The notes: generated from the letters alone by a model not told the origin. DNA of 64,000 nucleotides from Roseibium aggregatum IAM 12614 (GCF_000168975.1 NZ_AAUW01000009.1:62001-126000), one strand, 5' to 3'; shown: positions 54,100 through 62,432, counted from the stretch's first letter. Numbers and translations are program-made.

Positions 54100-56231
54100 T
54101 ACTGCGTGCCCAGCAGTTCACGAAGAGCCTGAAGGTCCCCTTCAGGTAGGTCATCAAGTTGGACATCCCCAGCTGCAAGTTGTTGAACCAAGGTAGATAC
54201 AGTTTGCTTGGCCGATTTTACCTTTTGCTTTTCTTCAGCGGACATATCCCGATTGACCACACGAAGTCGCGCCCTGAGTTTCTCGTTTGGATAGACAAAT
54301 TCCAGGCGATAATCGTTCTTTGCAATTGCTGCATATTCCCTAGTGAGGGCTTCCATATTTGCACCGTGCCCGACAACGCGCACCCAAGCCTTGCTTCGGG
54401 TCATAGCCGTAAAGAGTCTGTTCCTCACCTTGCCGATCTCACCAAACGAACTGTAGCAATCCTGAGCGTTGATAACGTAGACCATACCAGCCTCGTTACC
54501 CTTGGCACGGAAGATTCCGGTAAAGGCGACCGAACCTTCATCCGGCTTAAAGAAGACATCTCCTGATGTGTCCACGCCCGCGAGGTGCGAAGGGATTCCT
54601 TTGTCGAAGAGAATCTTCCTGATCCGCCCTACTTGTTTGGCTGTGCTGATGGGATCAGGGTTGATGACGATAATGTCTTCTGGGCGAAGCTCGTCCTCGG
54701 TCAAGTTCTTGATAATCTGATCCGCGACCCATTGGGCCTGCTCACCTTCACCATCAAAATGTTTAAAGAGAATGAGTTCATCGACTTTACCGGGATTTTC
54801 AAGAAACTCTGGGCTTGCTGATTTCGTCCGACTCAGCGTTACACTGTGGTCGTCTTCAAGTTGACCAGCAAGAACCTCATAGCCAACATCGGTCCAAAGC
54901 TCTGCACGATCAAACATCTGGGTTAGTCCAGTGCCCAGCTTCTTGTCGGGTTCACGATATATGCCAAACCCCAGTGCATGCGCCGATGCCAACACCGGAC
55001 GAGAGTTACGATAGCACTTGTCCAAGATGATATCTTGGCTGGCTACGGAACCATCAAACGTGACGAGAGGCTTTCCTTGGGTGTCGACGCCAAAAATCTC
55101 CTCCGGTGCGGGCAGGCTTGCATCTGTCAACGACTGAAGTTCGTCGTAAGCATACACCAATCGCTTTTCAGCAGTCAGGGAATGGTAACACAACTGCAAG
55201 AATGATGGATCGAAGTCCTGCGCTTCATCGACAAGGATGGCATCGTACATTGGCGCGATTGTCTTCACCTCGGACATTGCCGATGATGTCGCACCAGCGA
55301 ATGCTTTGTTGTAGCCATATCTGTTTTTGGCTTGCTGAAAATCTTGGTAAGTGGCTCCGTTTTCGACGCAGAACTGATAGTATATCCCTGTACGACTAGC
55401 TCCTCCTGGAGCGCCCCATGCGTTGATAACCTCGATGTTGTCATTCGGCTGTTCCCCCGTTTGTTCAACAACAAAGGTTTCAATCAGCCGCAGAAACTGT
55501 TCCTTCAGTGATCTGGTGTTGAACGTAACCGCAATTTTCCAATCGGGGTTCTGCGAATGGAGGTAAGCAGCCTTGAGAGCAAGGACGATGGTTTTTCCGG
55601 AACCGGCAAGACCCCGTATGCGTTGGACGCCCTCAACGGTCTCAATAACCGCCTTACTCTGCCGTGCATCTAGATTTGCTATTGAGTCTTCCAACGCTTG
55701 AAGGGCTGCACCATGGGAGTCTGCTCTCACATTGGTTCTACGGCGCCGGTTCCTGCGAATGGTTGATATTGACTGGATGACGGAGAGGACTGACTCGTAC
55801 AAATGGGAATCGGCCCATTCAATAGATTTGATTGCATCAACGATATTAGTGTCATTCACCAGTCGGTGAGCGTCCTCATCTTCGTCCGTGTCTAGCAGGG
55901 GCGCGTAGGTGAGCGTCTCTGGTATGGCCAGCAGTCTTCTGCCTTTGCGCAGCACTTTGTGTTGCTTGAACTTTGCATCCAATAAACTGGCAATATCGTC
56001 TTGGAGTTCGCCGAACGCCTCTGCGTCCTTCCCCTCGACAAGATTTATTGCAACCACTCCATGGTCCCTTGAGATCAAGAGCGCATCGATTGAAACAGAC
56101 TCGTCCGATGACGACAGAACCGGGTACCCTACATAGAGGACCCCTTCCGAGCTTGCAAAGTTGTTCTCGAAAATCTCAACGAGCCTATCAGTTGAGACTG
56201 GCTTCCTTGCTGAACCCCTGATGATTTCCAT
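54099..56231 (-). CDS. Superfamily 1 helicase with an N-terminal nuclease-like domain
   Basis: A 710-residue protein. The helicase core is UvrD-like: Walker A IRGLAGSGKT (205-214), Walker B ILVDEAQDF (332-340), motif IV DKCYRNSRPVL, motif V FRAKGNEAGMVYVINAQD and motif VI NRLFTAMTRSKAWVRVVG. Residues about 30-100 resemble a NERD/restriction-endonuclease fold (SVSIDALLISRDHGVVAINL), but the usual Glu-x-Lys after the second strand reads NLV, so nuclease activity is doubtful. The last 60 residues are charged and helical. It is coupled to a DUF2290 gene and surrounded by toxin and HEPN genes, suggesting a defence role (inference). Confidence 0.8.
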   Translation of the reverse strand: MEIIRGSARKPVSTDRLVEIFENNFASSEGVLYVGYPVLSSSDESVSIDALLISRDHGVVAINLVEGKDAEAFGELQDDIASLLDAKFKQHKVLRKGRRLLAIPETLTYAPLLDTDEDEDAHRLVNDTNIVDAIKSIEWADSHLYESVLSVIQSISTIRRNRRRRTNVRADSHGAALQALEDSIANLDARQSKAVIETVEGVQRIRGLAGSGKTIVLALKAAYLHSQNPDWKIAVTFNTRSLKEQFLRLIETFVVEQTGEQPNDNIEVINAWGAPGGASRTGIYYQFCVENGATYQDFQQAKNRYGYNKAFAGATSSAMSEVKTIAPMYDAILVDEAQDFDPSFLQLCYHSLTAEKRLVYAYDELQSLTDASLPAPEEIFGVDTQGKPLVTFDGSVASQDIILDKCYRNSRPVLASAHALGFGIYREPDKKLGTGLTQMFDRAELWTDVGYEVLAGQLEDDHSVTLSRTKSASPEFLENPGKVDELILFKHFDGEGEQAQWVADQIIKNLTEDELRPEDIIVINPDPISTAKQVGRIRKILFDKGIPSHLAGVDTSGDVFFKPDEGSVAFTGIFRAKGNEAGMVYVINAQDCYSSFGEIGKVRNRLFTAMTRSKAWVRVVGHGANMEALTREYAAIAKNDYRLEFVYPNEKLRARLRVVNRDMSAEEKQKVKSAKQTVSTLVQQLAAGDVQLDDLPEGDLQALRELLGTQ

Positions 56232-56727
56232 TTGTTCGTCTTCCTGTAGTCAGCATCATCAACAATCGAGGCATCAACTTAATCGTAAGTTGGAAACCTA
56301 GAGGCGTTTTTTCGGCTCTATAAGCCCTTCGGGCATTTCTTGACAACGTCCAGCTTGTTGCGGCGGCGGAACCACCTCGGTGTATGGTACCGTTTAGTCA
56401 ATGGCGGCAGGGCTGTCGACCAAGGTCTGCTTCAAGAACGGACCGGTACAGAGAAAAACACCTAGCCAATAGCGGCTATGGGCCGGAATCGCCACCACAT
56501 CCAGCGCCGATGAATGTCAGCTAAGCACGATCGGAGCACGTAAACCGTCAGTCCCCTTCCGGCTCGGAGCTGATGGGCCGTTCCTGGCGTAACCTGCCAG
56601 TCAGCAAAGCGGCCCCTTTTCGGTCATTCACGTCAGTTGAGATGTCGCACGTTACCGGCCTTTAGCTTGACGGTCTGGCGCATACAACTGACACTTCGCG
56701 CGAACAGGAAGCCTTTGTGAGGGCAAT
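56232..56727. other. Divergent intergenic region between the helicase and HEPN genes
   Basis: About 495 bases. A GCCCTTCGGGC hairpin at about 56326-56336 is flanked by A/T-rich sequence. I see no gene; promoters for both divergent units are expected here. Confidence 0.35.
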
Positions 56728-57975
56728 TTGCGCGATCAAGACTTTAAAGCACAGCTCCTTCCACTCCTCGAGTGCGCTATGGAAGAGTATCCGCACATTT
56801 CACGCCTGCGATCGATCGCAGACAGCGATGCGGAAACGTTTGCGAAGTGCGAGCCCGGCTTCGGCGCGCTTGGAAACGCACTTCTTAAGGTCGAAGAACT
56901 GAGCACCTTCCGGCAAGGAAATCTACAGTATCTGGCGAATTCAGCCACTTCGACGTCCATGTGGGACTTAGCCTATTGGCTAATCGAACTGGCGACTCTA
57001 ACGCAAAATCCCGAAGCCGCTTTGGAGGATCTTTTTACCTACACTGAGACACAGAAAATAACAGTGCACCACGTTCAGCCCCTCGCGGGCGTATTCCCGG
57101 AAGGTCCGCAGGAACCGCAGAACTTCCCCAATGGTGTCATTCTGCGTCAAGCTGATGGAATTCCCAATATCCGCCTTGCCAGACGCCTTACTCAAGAGCG
57201 GGTTGGCCTTCCGATGCCTATATGTTGCTATGCACTTACCAAAGAGCACCGCTACACTGCTCCGCAACTTGACGGGGAAACAATTAAAAATGACCATGTG
57301 TTGGGGTCCTTGATAGACACTCGGCAGTCGGCACAACACCTTGAAGACGCTGCTCTGTGTCTCAGTCTCAGTACTGACGTAAAGAACGGCGTGTTTGGAA
57401 TCTGCCGTACTTTCGTACCAGATCTACATACTCCTTTTGCCGCGAGTCTTGTTTCCTGGGAGTTGCTACCCTCCGCACAACCTGCATCAGGATTTCCTCT
57501 TGGACAGCCGGAGATCACTGAAGGCATCAGGCTAACCGCTCTCCTTGATCGTTTGCCCGGTGCTGACGCAGCGCGCATACGTGTTCCAATGAGACACCTG
57601 AACCTGTTCGGCGCTCACCTGTCCAGTGTCGAAAAGGCGCTACACTTGCGCGTGGCACTGGAAACAACGTTCTTGGATAAGGATAACAGAACTGAACTAA
57701 ATGATCGTGTTGGCCTACGTGCAGCAATTGTTGTCGGAACGGGCCTCGAAGAGCGAATAAGCATCAAGAAAACGATAAAGGATGCATACAATGCTGCGTC
57801 CACAGCCGTGCATCAGGGCATCATGGAGGAAAAGAACTTCAAAAAGCTCCCGCCTGCAGCGGAGATCTGTCAGAAAGCTCTTTGGGGCTTTCTGGAGCAT
57901 GATGGCTTGCCCAAGGACAAGGATTGGTTCCAGATCGAAACAGAGGGGTTTGCGCCGCGGCAACATCGGGGCTGA
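56728..57975 (+). CDS. ApeA-type HEPN domain protein with a degenerate RNase motif
   Basis: A 415-residue protein (TTG start after GAGGG). The first 270 residues are unrecognised. The C-terminal 120 residues match the ApeA-like HEPN domain: LHLRVALETTFLDKDNRTEL, RVGLRAAIVVGTGLEERISI and the end AYNAASTAVHQG. In active HEPN RNases that last segment normally reads R-S-x-x-V-H; here Ala replaces Arg while His (about 362) is kept. Either it is not an RNase or another residue compensates. It is transcribed with the DUF4238 gene, away from the helicase pair. Confidence 0.6.
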   Translation: MRDQDFKAQLLPLLECAMEEYPHISRLRSIADSDAETFAKCEPGFGALGNALLKVEELSTFRQGNLQYLANSATSTSMWDLAYWLIELATLTQNPEAALEDLFTYTETQKITVHHVQPLAGVFPEGPQEPQNFPNGVILRQADGIPNIRLARRLTQERVGLPMPICCYALTKEHRYTAPQLDGETIKNDHVLGSLIDTRQSAQHLEDAALCLSLSTDVKNGVFGICRTFVPDLHTPFAASLVSWELLPSAQPASGFPLGQPEITEGIRLTALLDRLPGADAARIRVPMRHLNLFGAHLSSVEKALHLRVALETTFLDKDNRTELNDRVGLRAAIVVGTGLEERISIKKTIKDAYNAASTAVHQGIMEEKNFKKLPPAAEICQKALWGFLEHDGLPKDKDWFQIETEGFAPRQHRG

Positions 57976-58161
57976 ATACTAACTTTCACCGCGCTCTGGC
58001 CGACTGGCAAATCAGGGCGGAAAACTGGCCTCAAACGTTGTCAGCGCGATCGGCCGGTCCTCTGGCTTTCTCGACCGCCATGCTGCTGATTAGCCTGATG
58101 AATGCCGGGCGGGAAATCCAACCATTTGATCCTGTAAACGTCCAATAGCGAGTCCAAAGGC

Positions 58162-59127
58162 ATGCCGCTCGATCACTTCGTCAGCCAAGTGCATCTGAAG
58201 AATTGGTACGACGCAAAGCTCGGCAAGCGGATGCACGCCATCCGTAAGACAGACCTGAAAAGATACCAATGCGATTCCGCCAGTCAATGTCGTGTCGAGG
58301 ATGGAAATACCAACAAGTACTTGCAGGATCAGAGGGCGGTCGAAGAGTTCCTGAAAACCATCGAGGGACAATACAACGTCTCTGTCGATGAGCTCCGTCA
58401 AGGCAAGCCTACCGGGGAGGCAATCTACGCAATTTCGGGCTTCGTCAGTTATGTGATGAGTTGCTCACCTGCAGCCATGCGCATAAATACCCCCATGTTT
58501 GCGGGCAGTGTCCAGATGATGGCCGGAATGCTTGATCGCCGAGGTGATCTTGCAGCGGTTCCTGCTGAACTCGGTGGAGGGACGATTGGTGAAATGATCG
58601 CTGACGGTCGAGTTGTCGTGAATGTCGACCCAAAATATCCGCAGGCCGTTGGCATTGGAACTATCATGGACCGGGTGTCATCGTTCGGAAATTTTGCCTG
58701 GGACATACTCGTCAACACCCATGAGGATACGCCGTTCTTCACATCGGATTACCCCATCGCTAACGAGGACACCGACGATCCGCGAATTCTGAACCGCATC
58801 GTCCCTTTGGCTCCCAACTTGGCCATCCGGATCAGACCGCATCTTCGCACCAATCGAGCGAAAGGGTTTGAATTTCGGGATTTTCGGTCGTCGATGATGA
58901 ACTTACGGCGCAGTGAAGTCGTCGATATAAATCGACGATTAATCCGGTCGGCGGAAACTGTGGTGTTCTATTCAAAATATTTGGAATGGATTCCCGACTT
59001 CGTGAAGAAGAACCGAAATTTCCGCGTGGAAGGGTGGAACGAGAACTTCGACACCGGGAGAGGAATACTTCAGCTATCAAGACAAAACACACGTCCGTAT
59101 AACTATGGTGCGGGAGAAAACACATGA
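58162..59127 (+). CDS. DUF4238 protein
   Basis: A 321-residue protein. The start LDHFVSQVHLKNWYDAK corresponds to the HYVPQFYLRNF motif that opens DUF4238 proteins, and the late TPFFTSDYPIANEDT matches the conserved 'TSDnPv' segment. DUF4238 proteins are common in defence islands but have no proven activity. It lies 186 bases after the HEPN gene on the same strand. The ribosome site is weak. Confidence 0.8.
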   Translation: MPLDHFVSQVHLKNWYDAKLGKRMHAIRKTDLKRYQCDSASQCRVEDGNTNKYLQDQRAVEEFLKTIEGQYNVSVDELRQGKPTGEAIYAISGFVSYVMSCSPAAMRINTPMFAGSVQMMAGMLDRRGDLAAVPAELGGGTIGEMIADGRVVVNVDPKYPQAVGIGTIMDRVSSFGNFAWDILVNTHEDTPFFTSDYPIANEDTDDPRILNRIVPLAPNLAIRIRPHLRTNRAKGFEFRDFRSSMMNLRRSEVVDINRRLIRSAETVVFYSKYLEWIPDFVKKNRNFRVEGWNENFDTGRGILQLSRQNTRPYNYGAGENT

Positions 59128-59192
59128 ATGAGATCAACGTCCGCTTAGGCGGCTATTTGCTTGAGGTGCGTAAGCAAGAAACCATCCAATGA
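59124..59192 (+). CDS. 22-residue open frame overlapping the DUF4238 stop
   Basis: An ATG overlapping the DUF4238 stop (ATGA), preceded by GGGAG, opens a 22-codon frame (MNEINVRLGGYLLEVRKQET, then two residues). It could be a tiny coupled peptide or the start of a gene lost by deletion before the mobilization region. There is no independent support. Confidence 0.25.
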   Translation: MNEINVRLGGYLLEVRKQETIQ

Positions 59193-59320
59193 GACAGTGC
59201 GCAGTCTGCAAAGTGAATGGCAGCTCTCCCCAAGTTCATTCCCGAAACCCGCCCGTCCCCTCCCGGCCCCAGTCTGGTCACTAAACTTTGAGGGCTACGA
59301 CCAGAAACTTGTTGCCCAAC

Positions 59321-60964
59321 CTAGCGTTCCATTTCGTTAGGGCGACCTGTCTTCATCGCCTTTTGCTGTAAACGCTGCTGAGTTCTCCCAATGTTGAGCA
59401 AAGCTCTTCCACCGATCTGCCGGAGGATTCCGGCGCACTGAGCAAGTCGAGCAAAGCCTCGTTGAAGGTCCGTTGCGAGCTGATGGACCTGTCGAGCAAC
59501 GTCTCGAGCTCGGTCAGCCGTTCGTCCAGCAAGCCGGTCGAGCGCCTTTCCAAGTGCTCCAGCTGAGCGGTCGAATGTTCGAAGGCGTTGGTCAAGCGTT
59601 CGACCAAGCTCAGCAACCCGCGCTCGAGTGGCGTCAGGGATTGTTGGGAGGGCAGGTTTGGCGAGGGGAAATTGGTGTCTGTCATGGAGCTCTATTCCGT
59701 CGGCTGGCAGGAGAGTTTTCCGTCTATGTCCCGGCAACGCTCGTACGTGCCGGTTTTCGTGTCGAAGATCAGGATGGGAAAGTCCGTGTAGGTCGTCTGA
59801 TTGAAGGCCGAGGTGATCAGCGCCCATCTGAGCTGATTGTTCAGGAACAGGACCCCGCCGAGCGTCAGACCGGCCGAGAGCAGGATTGCTGCTGACAGTT
59901 TCAGAAGGCGGTTCTTCGCGGCCAATCTCTTGTTTTGCTCCAGGCTGATTTTCAGCTGAAAGAGCTGCTGCGCGCTCTCTTTCAAGTGCCTGTCTAATGT
60001 CGCGTCCACCTGCCGCTGGTACGCTTGGAAATCGTTGTTCATTGTATTGCATGCGGCTTTCAACATGCGCCCGATATTCGTCACAGAGATCTGATAGGCT
60101 TCGAGTAGCGAGGCGTTCTGATCCTGGTGCGCCTGTTGTTCCTCCTGGTGCGCTTGCTCGATGCTCTCGCTGAGCCGCTCTCTGAGCGGTCTTCTCTCTG
60201 GTCCAGTCTGCATGGAAAATGTCTCCCTTGAGCCGCCAGCGGGTGTCGCTGTCCGGGTCCTTGACCGTGAGATAGGTTTTGCCCTGGCGGGGCAGTTCGA
60301 AGCCGGCGCCTTCGAGCGCGGCGACCATGTCGGGCCGGGATGAGATCCGGCCGGCGACGATCAGGTCTTCCAGCCAGTTCTGGATGTCCTCGCGGCCCTG
60401 GGCCCGCAGTTTCTTTTCCGGAAGCTGCTTGGTGTCCTGCGACCTGGCCGGATCTTGCGGATCGGCCCAGCCATGCTCCTTGTTGAGCATGTCACGCAAG
60501 GCATCCATCGCCTTCTGGTAGCCAGGCGGGGCAATGTTGAGGCTCTTGCCTGACGTGAGCTCCATGCGCGGCGTGCAGAAGTGTAGCTCCACCCTGCCTT
60601 CATGGCTGTGCCGGACCCAGAGCATGTCGACCTGGTCGGGTTCCAGACCGGCGAACGCAAGCTCGTCAAAGGCATCCATGACGGCCTGCTGCTGCTCTTC
60701 CGTCGGATGATCGTCTTTGTCGAAGCTGATCACGCCCGCCCGGTACGTCCAGGAGTGGGGGCAGGCATCGATCAGGGCCCGTGTGTGGTCCGGATTACCC
60801 GCCAGCACCTCTGGCAACGGATCGCGGCTCTTCATCAGCGGGACGCCAGCGTCATCGCGGATGAGATCGCGGTTGCCGTCGTAAGCGAGCACCTGCGGGG
60901 CGATCAGGTAATCGACCGGTGCCGCGCCGCCGCCCTTGCCACTGCGGAACAGTTTAATCAGCAT
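59321..60964 (-). CDS. mobA: Relaxase MobA, ColE1 MbeA-like (MOBP5/HEN type)
   Basis: A 547-residue relaxase. From the ATG at 60964 the N-terminus is MLIKLFRSGKGGGAAPVDYL, with Tyr19 at the position of the nicking Tyr19 of ColE1 MbeA. The HEN-type metal motif is recognisable as RHSHEGRVELHF: His119, Glu126 and, where ColE1 has Asn, His128. MELTSGKSLNIAPPGYQKAM follows as in MbeA. The C-terminal half is Arg/Gln/Ala-rich and shares its DNA with mobB and mobD in other frames. It overlaps mobC by 11 bases. It should nick oriT and pilot DNA through a helper's conjugation machine. Confidence 0.88.
   Translation of the reverse strand: MLIKLFRSGKGGGAAPVDYLIAPQVLAYDGNRDLIRDDAGVPLMKSRDPLPEVLAGNPDHTRALIDACPHSWTYRAGVISFDKDDHPTEEQQQAVMDAFDELAFAGLEPDQVDMLWVRHSHEGRVELHFCTPRMELTSGKSLNIAPPGYQKAMDALRDMLNKEHGWADPQDPARSQDTKQLPEKKLRAQGREDIQNWLEDLIVAGRISSRPDMVAALEGAGFELPRQGKTYLTVKDPDSDTRWRLKGDIFHADWTREKTAQRAAQREHRASAPGGTTGAPGSERLATRSLSDLCDEYRAHVESRMQYNEQRFPSVPAAGGRDIRQALERERAAALSAENQPGAKQEIGREEPPSETVSSNPALGRSDARRGPVPEQSAQMGADHLGLQSDDLHGLSHPDLRHENRHVRALPGHRRKTLLPADGIELHDRHQFPLAKPALPTIPDATRARVAELGRTLDQRLRTFDRSAGALGKALDRLAGRTADRARDVARQVHQLATDLQRGFARLAQCAGILRQIGGRALLNIGRTQQRLQQKAMKTGRPNEMER
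59353..59685 (-). CDS. mobD: MobD/MbeD-like protein nested in mobA
   Basis: A 110-residue protein read in a different frame inside mobA. It is largely helical: LTPLERGLLSLVERLTNAFE and LERRSTGLLDERLTELETLL form a coiled coil. ColE1 mbeD is likewise a small coiled-coil gene wholly within mbeA. Its ATG lies 6 bases after the mobB stop. Confidence 0.65.
   Translation of the reverse strand: MTDTNFPSPNLPSQQSLTPLERGLLSLVERLTNAFEHSTAQLEHLERRSTGLLDERLTELETLLDRSISSQRTFNEALLDLLSAPESSGRSVEELCSTLGELSSVYSKRR
59692..60213 (-). CDS. mobB: MobB/MbeB-like membrane protein nested in mobA
   Basis: A 173-residue protein read in another frame inside mobA. An acidic coiled N-terminal part (RERLSESIEQAHQEEQQAHQ) is followed by a helical region (MLKAACNTMNNDFQAYQRQV), then a single membrane helix LLKLSAAILLSAGLTLGGVL and a short tail with two Cys. 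GGGAG precedes the ATG at 60213. In ColE1, MbeB is a membrane-associated accessory protein encoded inside mbeA. The order mobC-mobA(B,D) is the same here. Confidence 0.7.
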   Translation of the reverse strand: MQTGPERRPLRERLSESIEQAHQEEQQAHQDQNASLLEAYQISVTNIGRMLKAACNTMNNDFQAYQRQVDATLDRHLKESAQQLFQLKISLEQNKRLAAKNRLLKLSAAILLSAGLTLGGVLFLNNQLRWALITSAFNQTTYTDFPILIFDTKTGTYERCRDIDGKLSCQPTE

Positions 60965-61415
60965 GATCGGCGTCCCGCCGTTTGTGGCTGGCAAGGAGAG
61001 CCGCCATCTGGCGCTCGATGCCGATCAGCTCGGCAAGCAGCTGCAGGCCATCGATCTGGCGCATGTCGCCAGCCGCCTGGGCGGAGTTCACGGCGCGGGC
61101 GATCTGGTTCAGGTTGGTGCCGATGCGGCTGAGCGCCGTCACAAGCTGCGGATCGGCCTGCGGTGTGGCTCGGCGGCGAGGGGCTTTGATCTGCCCCAAG
61201 GCCCCGCGCAACAGCTCCGAGACGGAGACTTTGTCCGCGGCGGCCCGGCGCTTGAGATGTCTCTTTTCCTCCGTCGTACAGCGCATAACAACCGTCTCGG
61301 CGAGACGGGCCGTTTGCGGTCCGGAGGGGTTCGAAGGGGAGGCCTGCTGCCCCTCGCAAGGTCCCGTGTCGTATGACACGGGTCGCCTTGCTCTTGTCAG
61401 ATCCGCCGCACTCAT
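60954..61415 (-). CDS. mobC: MobC/MbeC-like relaxosome accessory protein
   Basis: A 153-residue protein. VVMRCTTEEKRHLKRRAAAD is the ribbon-helix-helix part that binds oriT; VTALSRIGTNLNQIARAVNS is the conserved 'N-x-N-Q-x-A' helix of MobC/MbeC proteins. It overlaps the upstream replication-type gene by 4 bases (ATGA) and mobA by 11 bases, giving one coupled operon. Confidence 0.88.
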   Translation of the reverse strand: MSAADLTRARRPVSYDTGPCEGQQASPSNPSGPQTARLAETVVMRCTTEEKRHLKRRAAADKVSVSELLRGALGQIKAPRRRATPQADPQLVTALSRIGTNLNQIARAVNSAQAAGDMRQIDGLQLLAELIGIERQMAALLASHKRRDADHAD

Positions 61416-62170
61416 GCCGCTTGCCTATAGGCTGCTTGAGAAGCCGCTTCGTGTGCGATCGCTGGCAGTCTGTTCAGGAAATACGTCAGGCAATCTTGCT
61501 CTTTGTCCGAGCCATCTTCCGGTGGCCATCGACCAGGAAGCTGGTATCCGGACGAGCCGTTGACGCTGGTTGCGAGATTGAACCTCGCCAGGTCTGGCAG
61601 GGTCTTCTCTGCGAGCCAGGCGTTCCATTCATCGACCTGTCTGGTCTGGGCTGTTGGCAGGACGACGACGGGAATGGAACGGCGGGGAGCCTCATTCGCG
61701 CGCGCCTCACGCGCGTTAGGTTTTTTATTTTTTTCTTTCTCTAAGTTTGGTGGACAGATCTGACCGCCTTCGCCGGACACATCTGACCGCCTTTCGGGAC
61801 ATATCTGTCCGCCTTCAGACGGGGCAAGGGGGACAGATTTGTCCGTCTTTTCTCGAAGCTCGGAGGCCTTTAGGATCGAAGCGTCGGTAGGGCAATACTC
61901 CGTATTGTGCCCGACGCCATTCCCGCGTTGAACGCTGAGCCATCCGCCGAGTTCCAGATCTCGGATGGCGCGTTGGATGGATTTGACACTCTTGCCGGTT
62001 GCTTCGGCAATGGTCTTGTAGGACGGCCACGCCTTCTCGGTGTGGCCGTTCACATGTGCGGTCACGATATAGAGCGCGACGCACTTGGCATTGTCGTTGA
62101 TATTGGCATCACAGCTCAGCAGACGCAGCCACTGAAGCTTCACTTCCCGGAACGGACGGCGCTCGCTCAT
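61412..62170 (-). CDS. Winged-helix replication-type protein with iterons inside its gene
   Basis: A 252-residue protein from the ATG at 62170 (MSERRPFREVKLQWLRLLSC). Residues about 10-90 are a winged helix-turn-helix of the HTH_36 type: AWPSYKTIAEATGKSVKSIQ, then RAIRDLELGGWLSVQRGNG. A low-complexity middle (GGQICP twice, then LEKEKNKK) is encoded by four palindromic iterons and an A/T tract. The C-terminal part may bind a helicase or primase. This layout, initiator N-domain followed by origin inside the gene, is that of lambda O. Replication function is inference. Confidence 0.7.
   Translation of the reverse strand: MSERRPFREVKLQWLRLLSCDANINDNAKCVALYIVTAHVNGHTEKAWPSYKTIAEATGKSVKSIQRAIRDLELGGWLSVQRGNGVGHNTEYCPTDASILKASELREKTDKSVPLAPSEGGQICPERRSDVSGEGGQICPPNLEKEKNKKPNAREARANEAPRRSIPVVVLPTAQTRQVDEWNAWLAEKTLPDLARFNLATSVNGSSGYQLPGRWPPEDGSDKEQDCLTYFLNRLPAIAHEAASQAAYRQAA
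61719..61745. promoter_or_regulatory. A/T tract beside the iterons (candidate DNA-unwinding element)
   Basis: About 27 bases almost free of G and C (a TTTTTTATTTTTTTCTTTCT core) directly next to the iteron array, in otherwise G/C-rich DNA. Confidence 0.55.
61753..61845. repeat. Four palindromic iterons (candidate replication origin)
   Basis: Four 14-bp units at 61753, 61776, 61798 and 61832 share GGACANATNTGNCC: GGACAGATCTGACC, GGACACATCTGACC, GGACATATCTGTCC and GGACAGATTTGTCC. Each is nearly or fully self-complementary. Spacing is 23, 22 and 34 bases, about two or three helical turns, so all face the same side of DNA. They lie inside the coding sequence of the winged-helix gene. Confidence 0.75.
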
Positions 62171-62355
62171 GCGTGCCTCCTTGCCGGAAGGCAGGCTGGG
62201 CGCATGCATTTACAAACCCAACTTTCAGAGAAGCGCTGTACGGGATTTGTACGAGCACAGCTCGAAAATCGCCGGAAAACACCTGCAAAAATTTGCAGTG
62301 TCCGAGCCCTTCTTTTTGAGGGGTCTCTGTAAGTTGCTGAAATTGTTGTGATTTT

Positions 62356-62432
<77 letters not shown>

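Noticed and set aside
57976..58161. Possible small gene between the HEPN and DUF4238 genes
   Set aside because: A frame is open here (including MLLISLMNAGREIQPFDP), but it has no ribosome site or family match, so I leave it unannotated.
61753..61845. Short regularly spaced repeats as a CRISPR array
   Set aside because: Only four 14-bp units, each palindromic, with spacers of about 8-20 bases, inside a coding sequence and with no cas genes nearby. Iterons fit better.
62171..62355. oriT upstream of the replication-type gene
   Set aside because: Inverted repeats exist (for example around 62232-62262) but I cannot recognise a nick site like that of ColE1, so I do not annotate an oriT.
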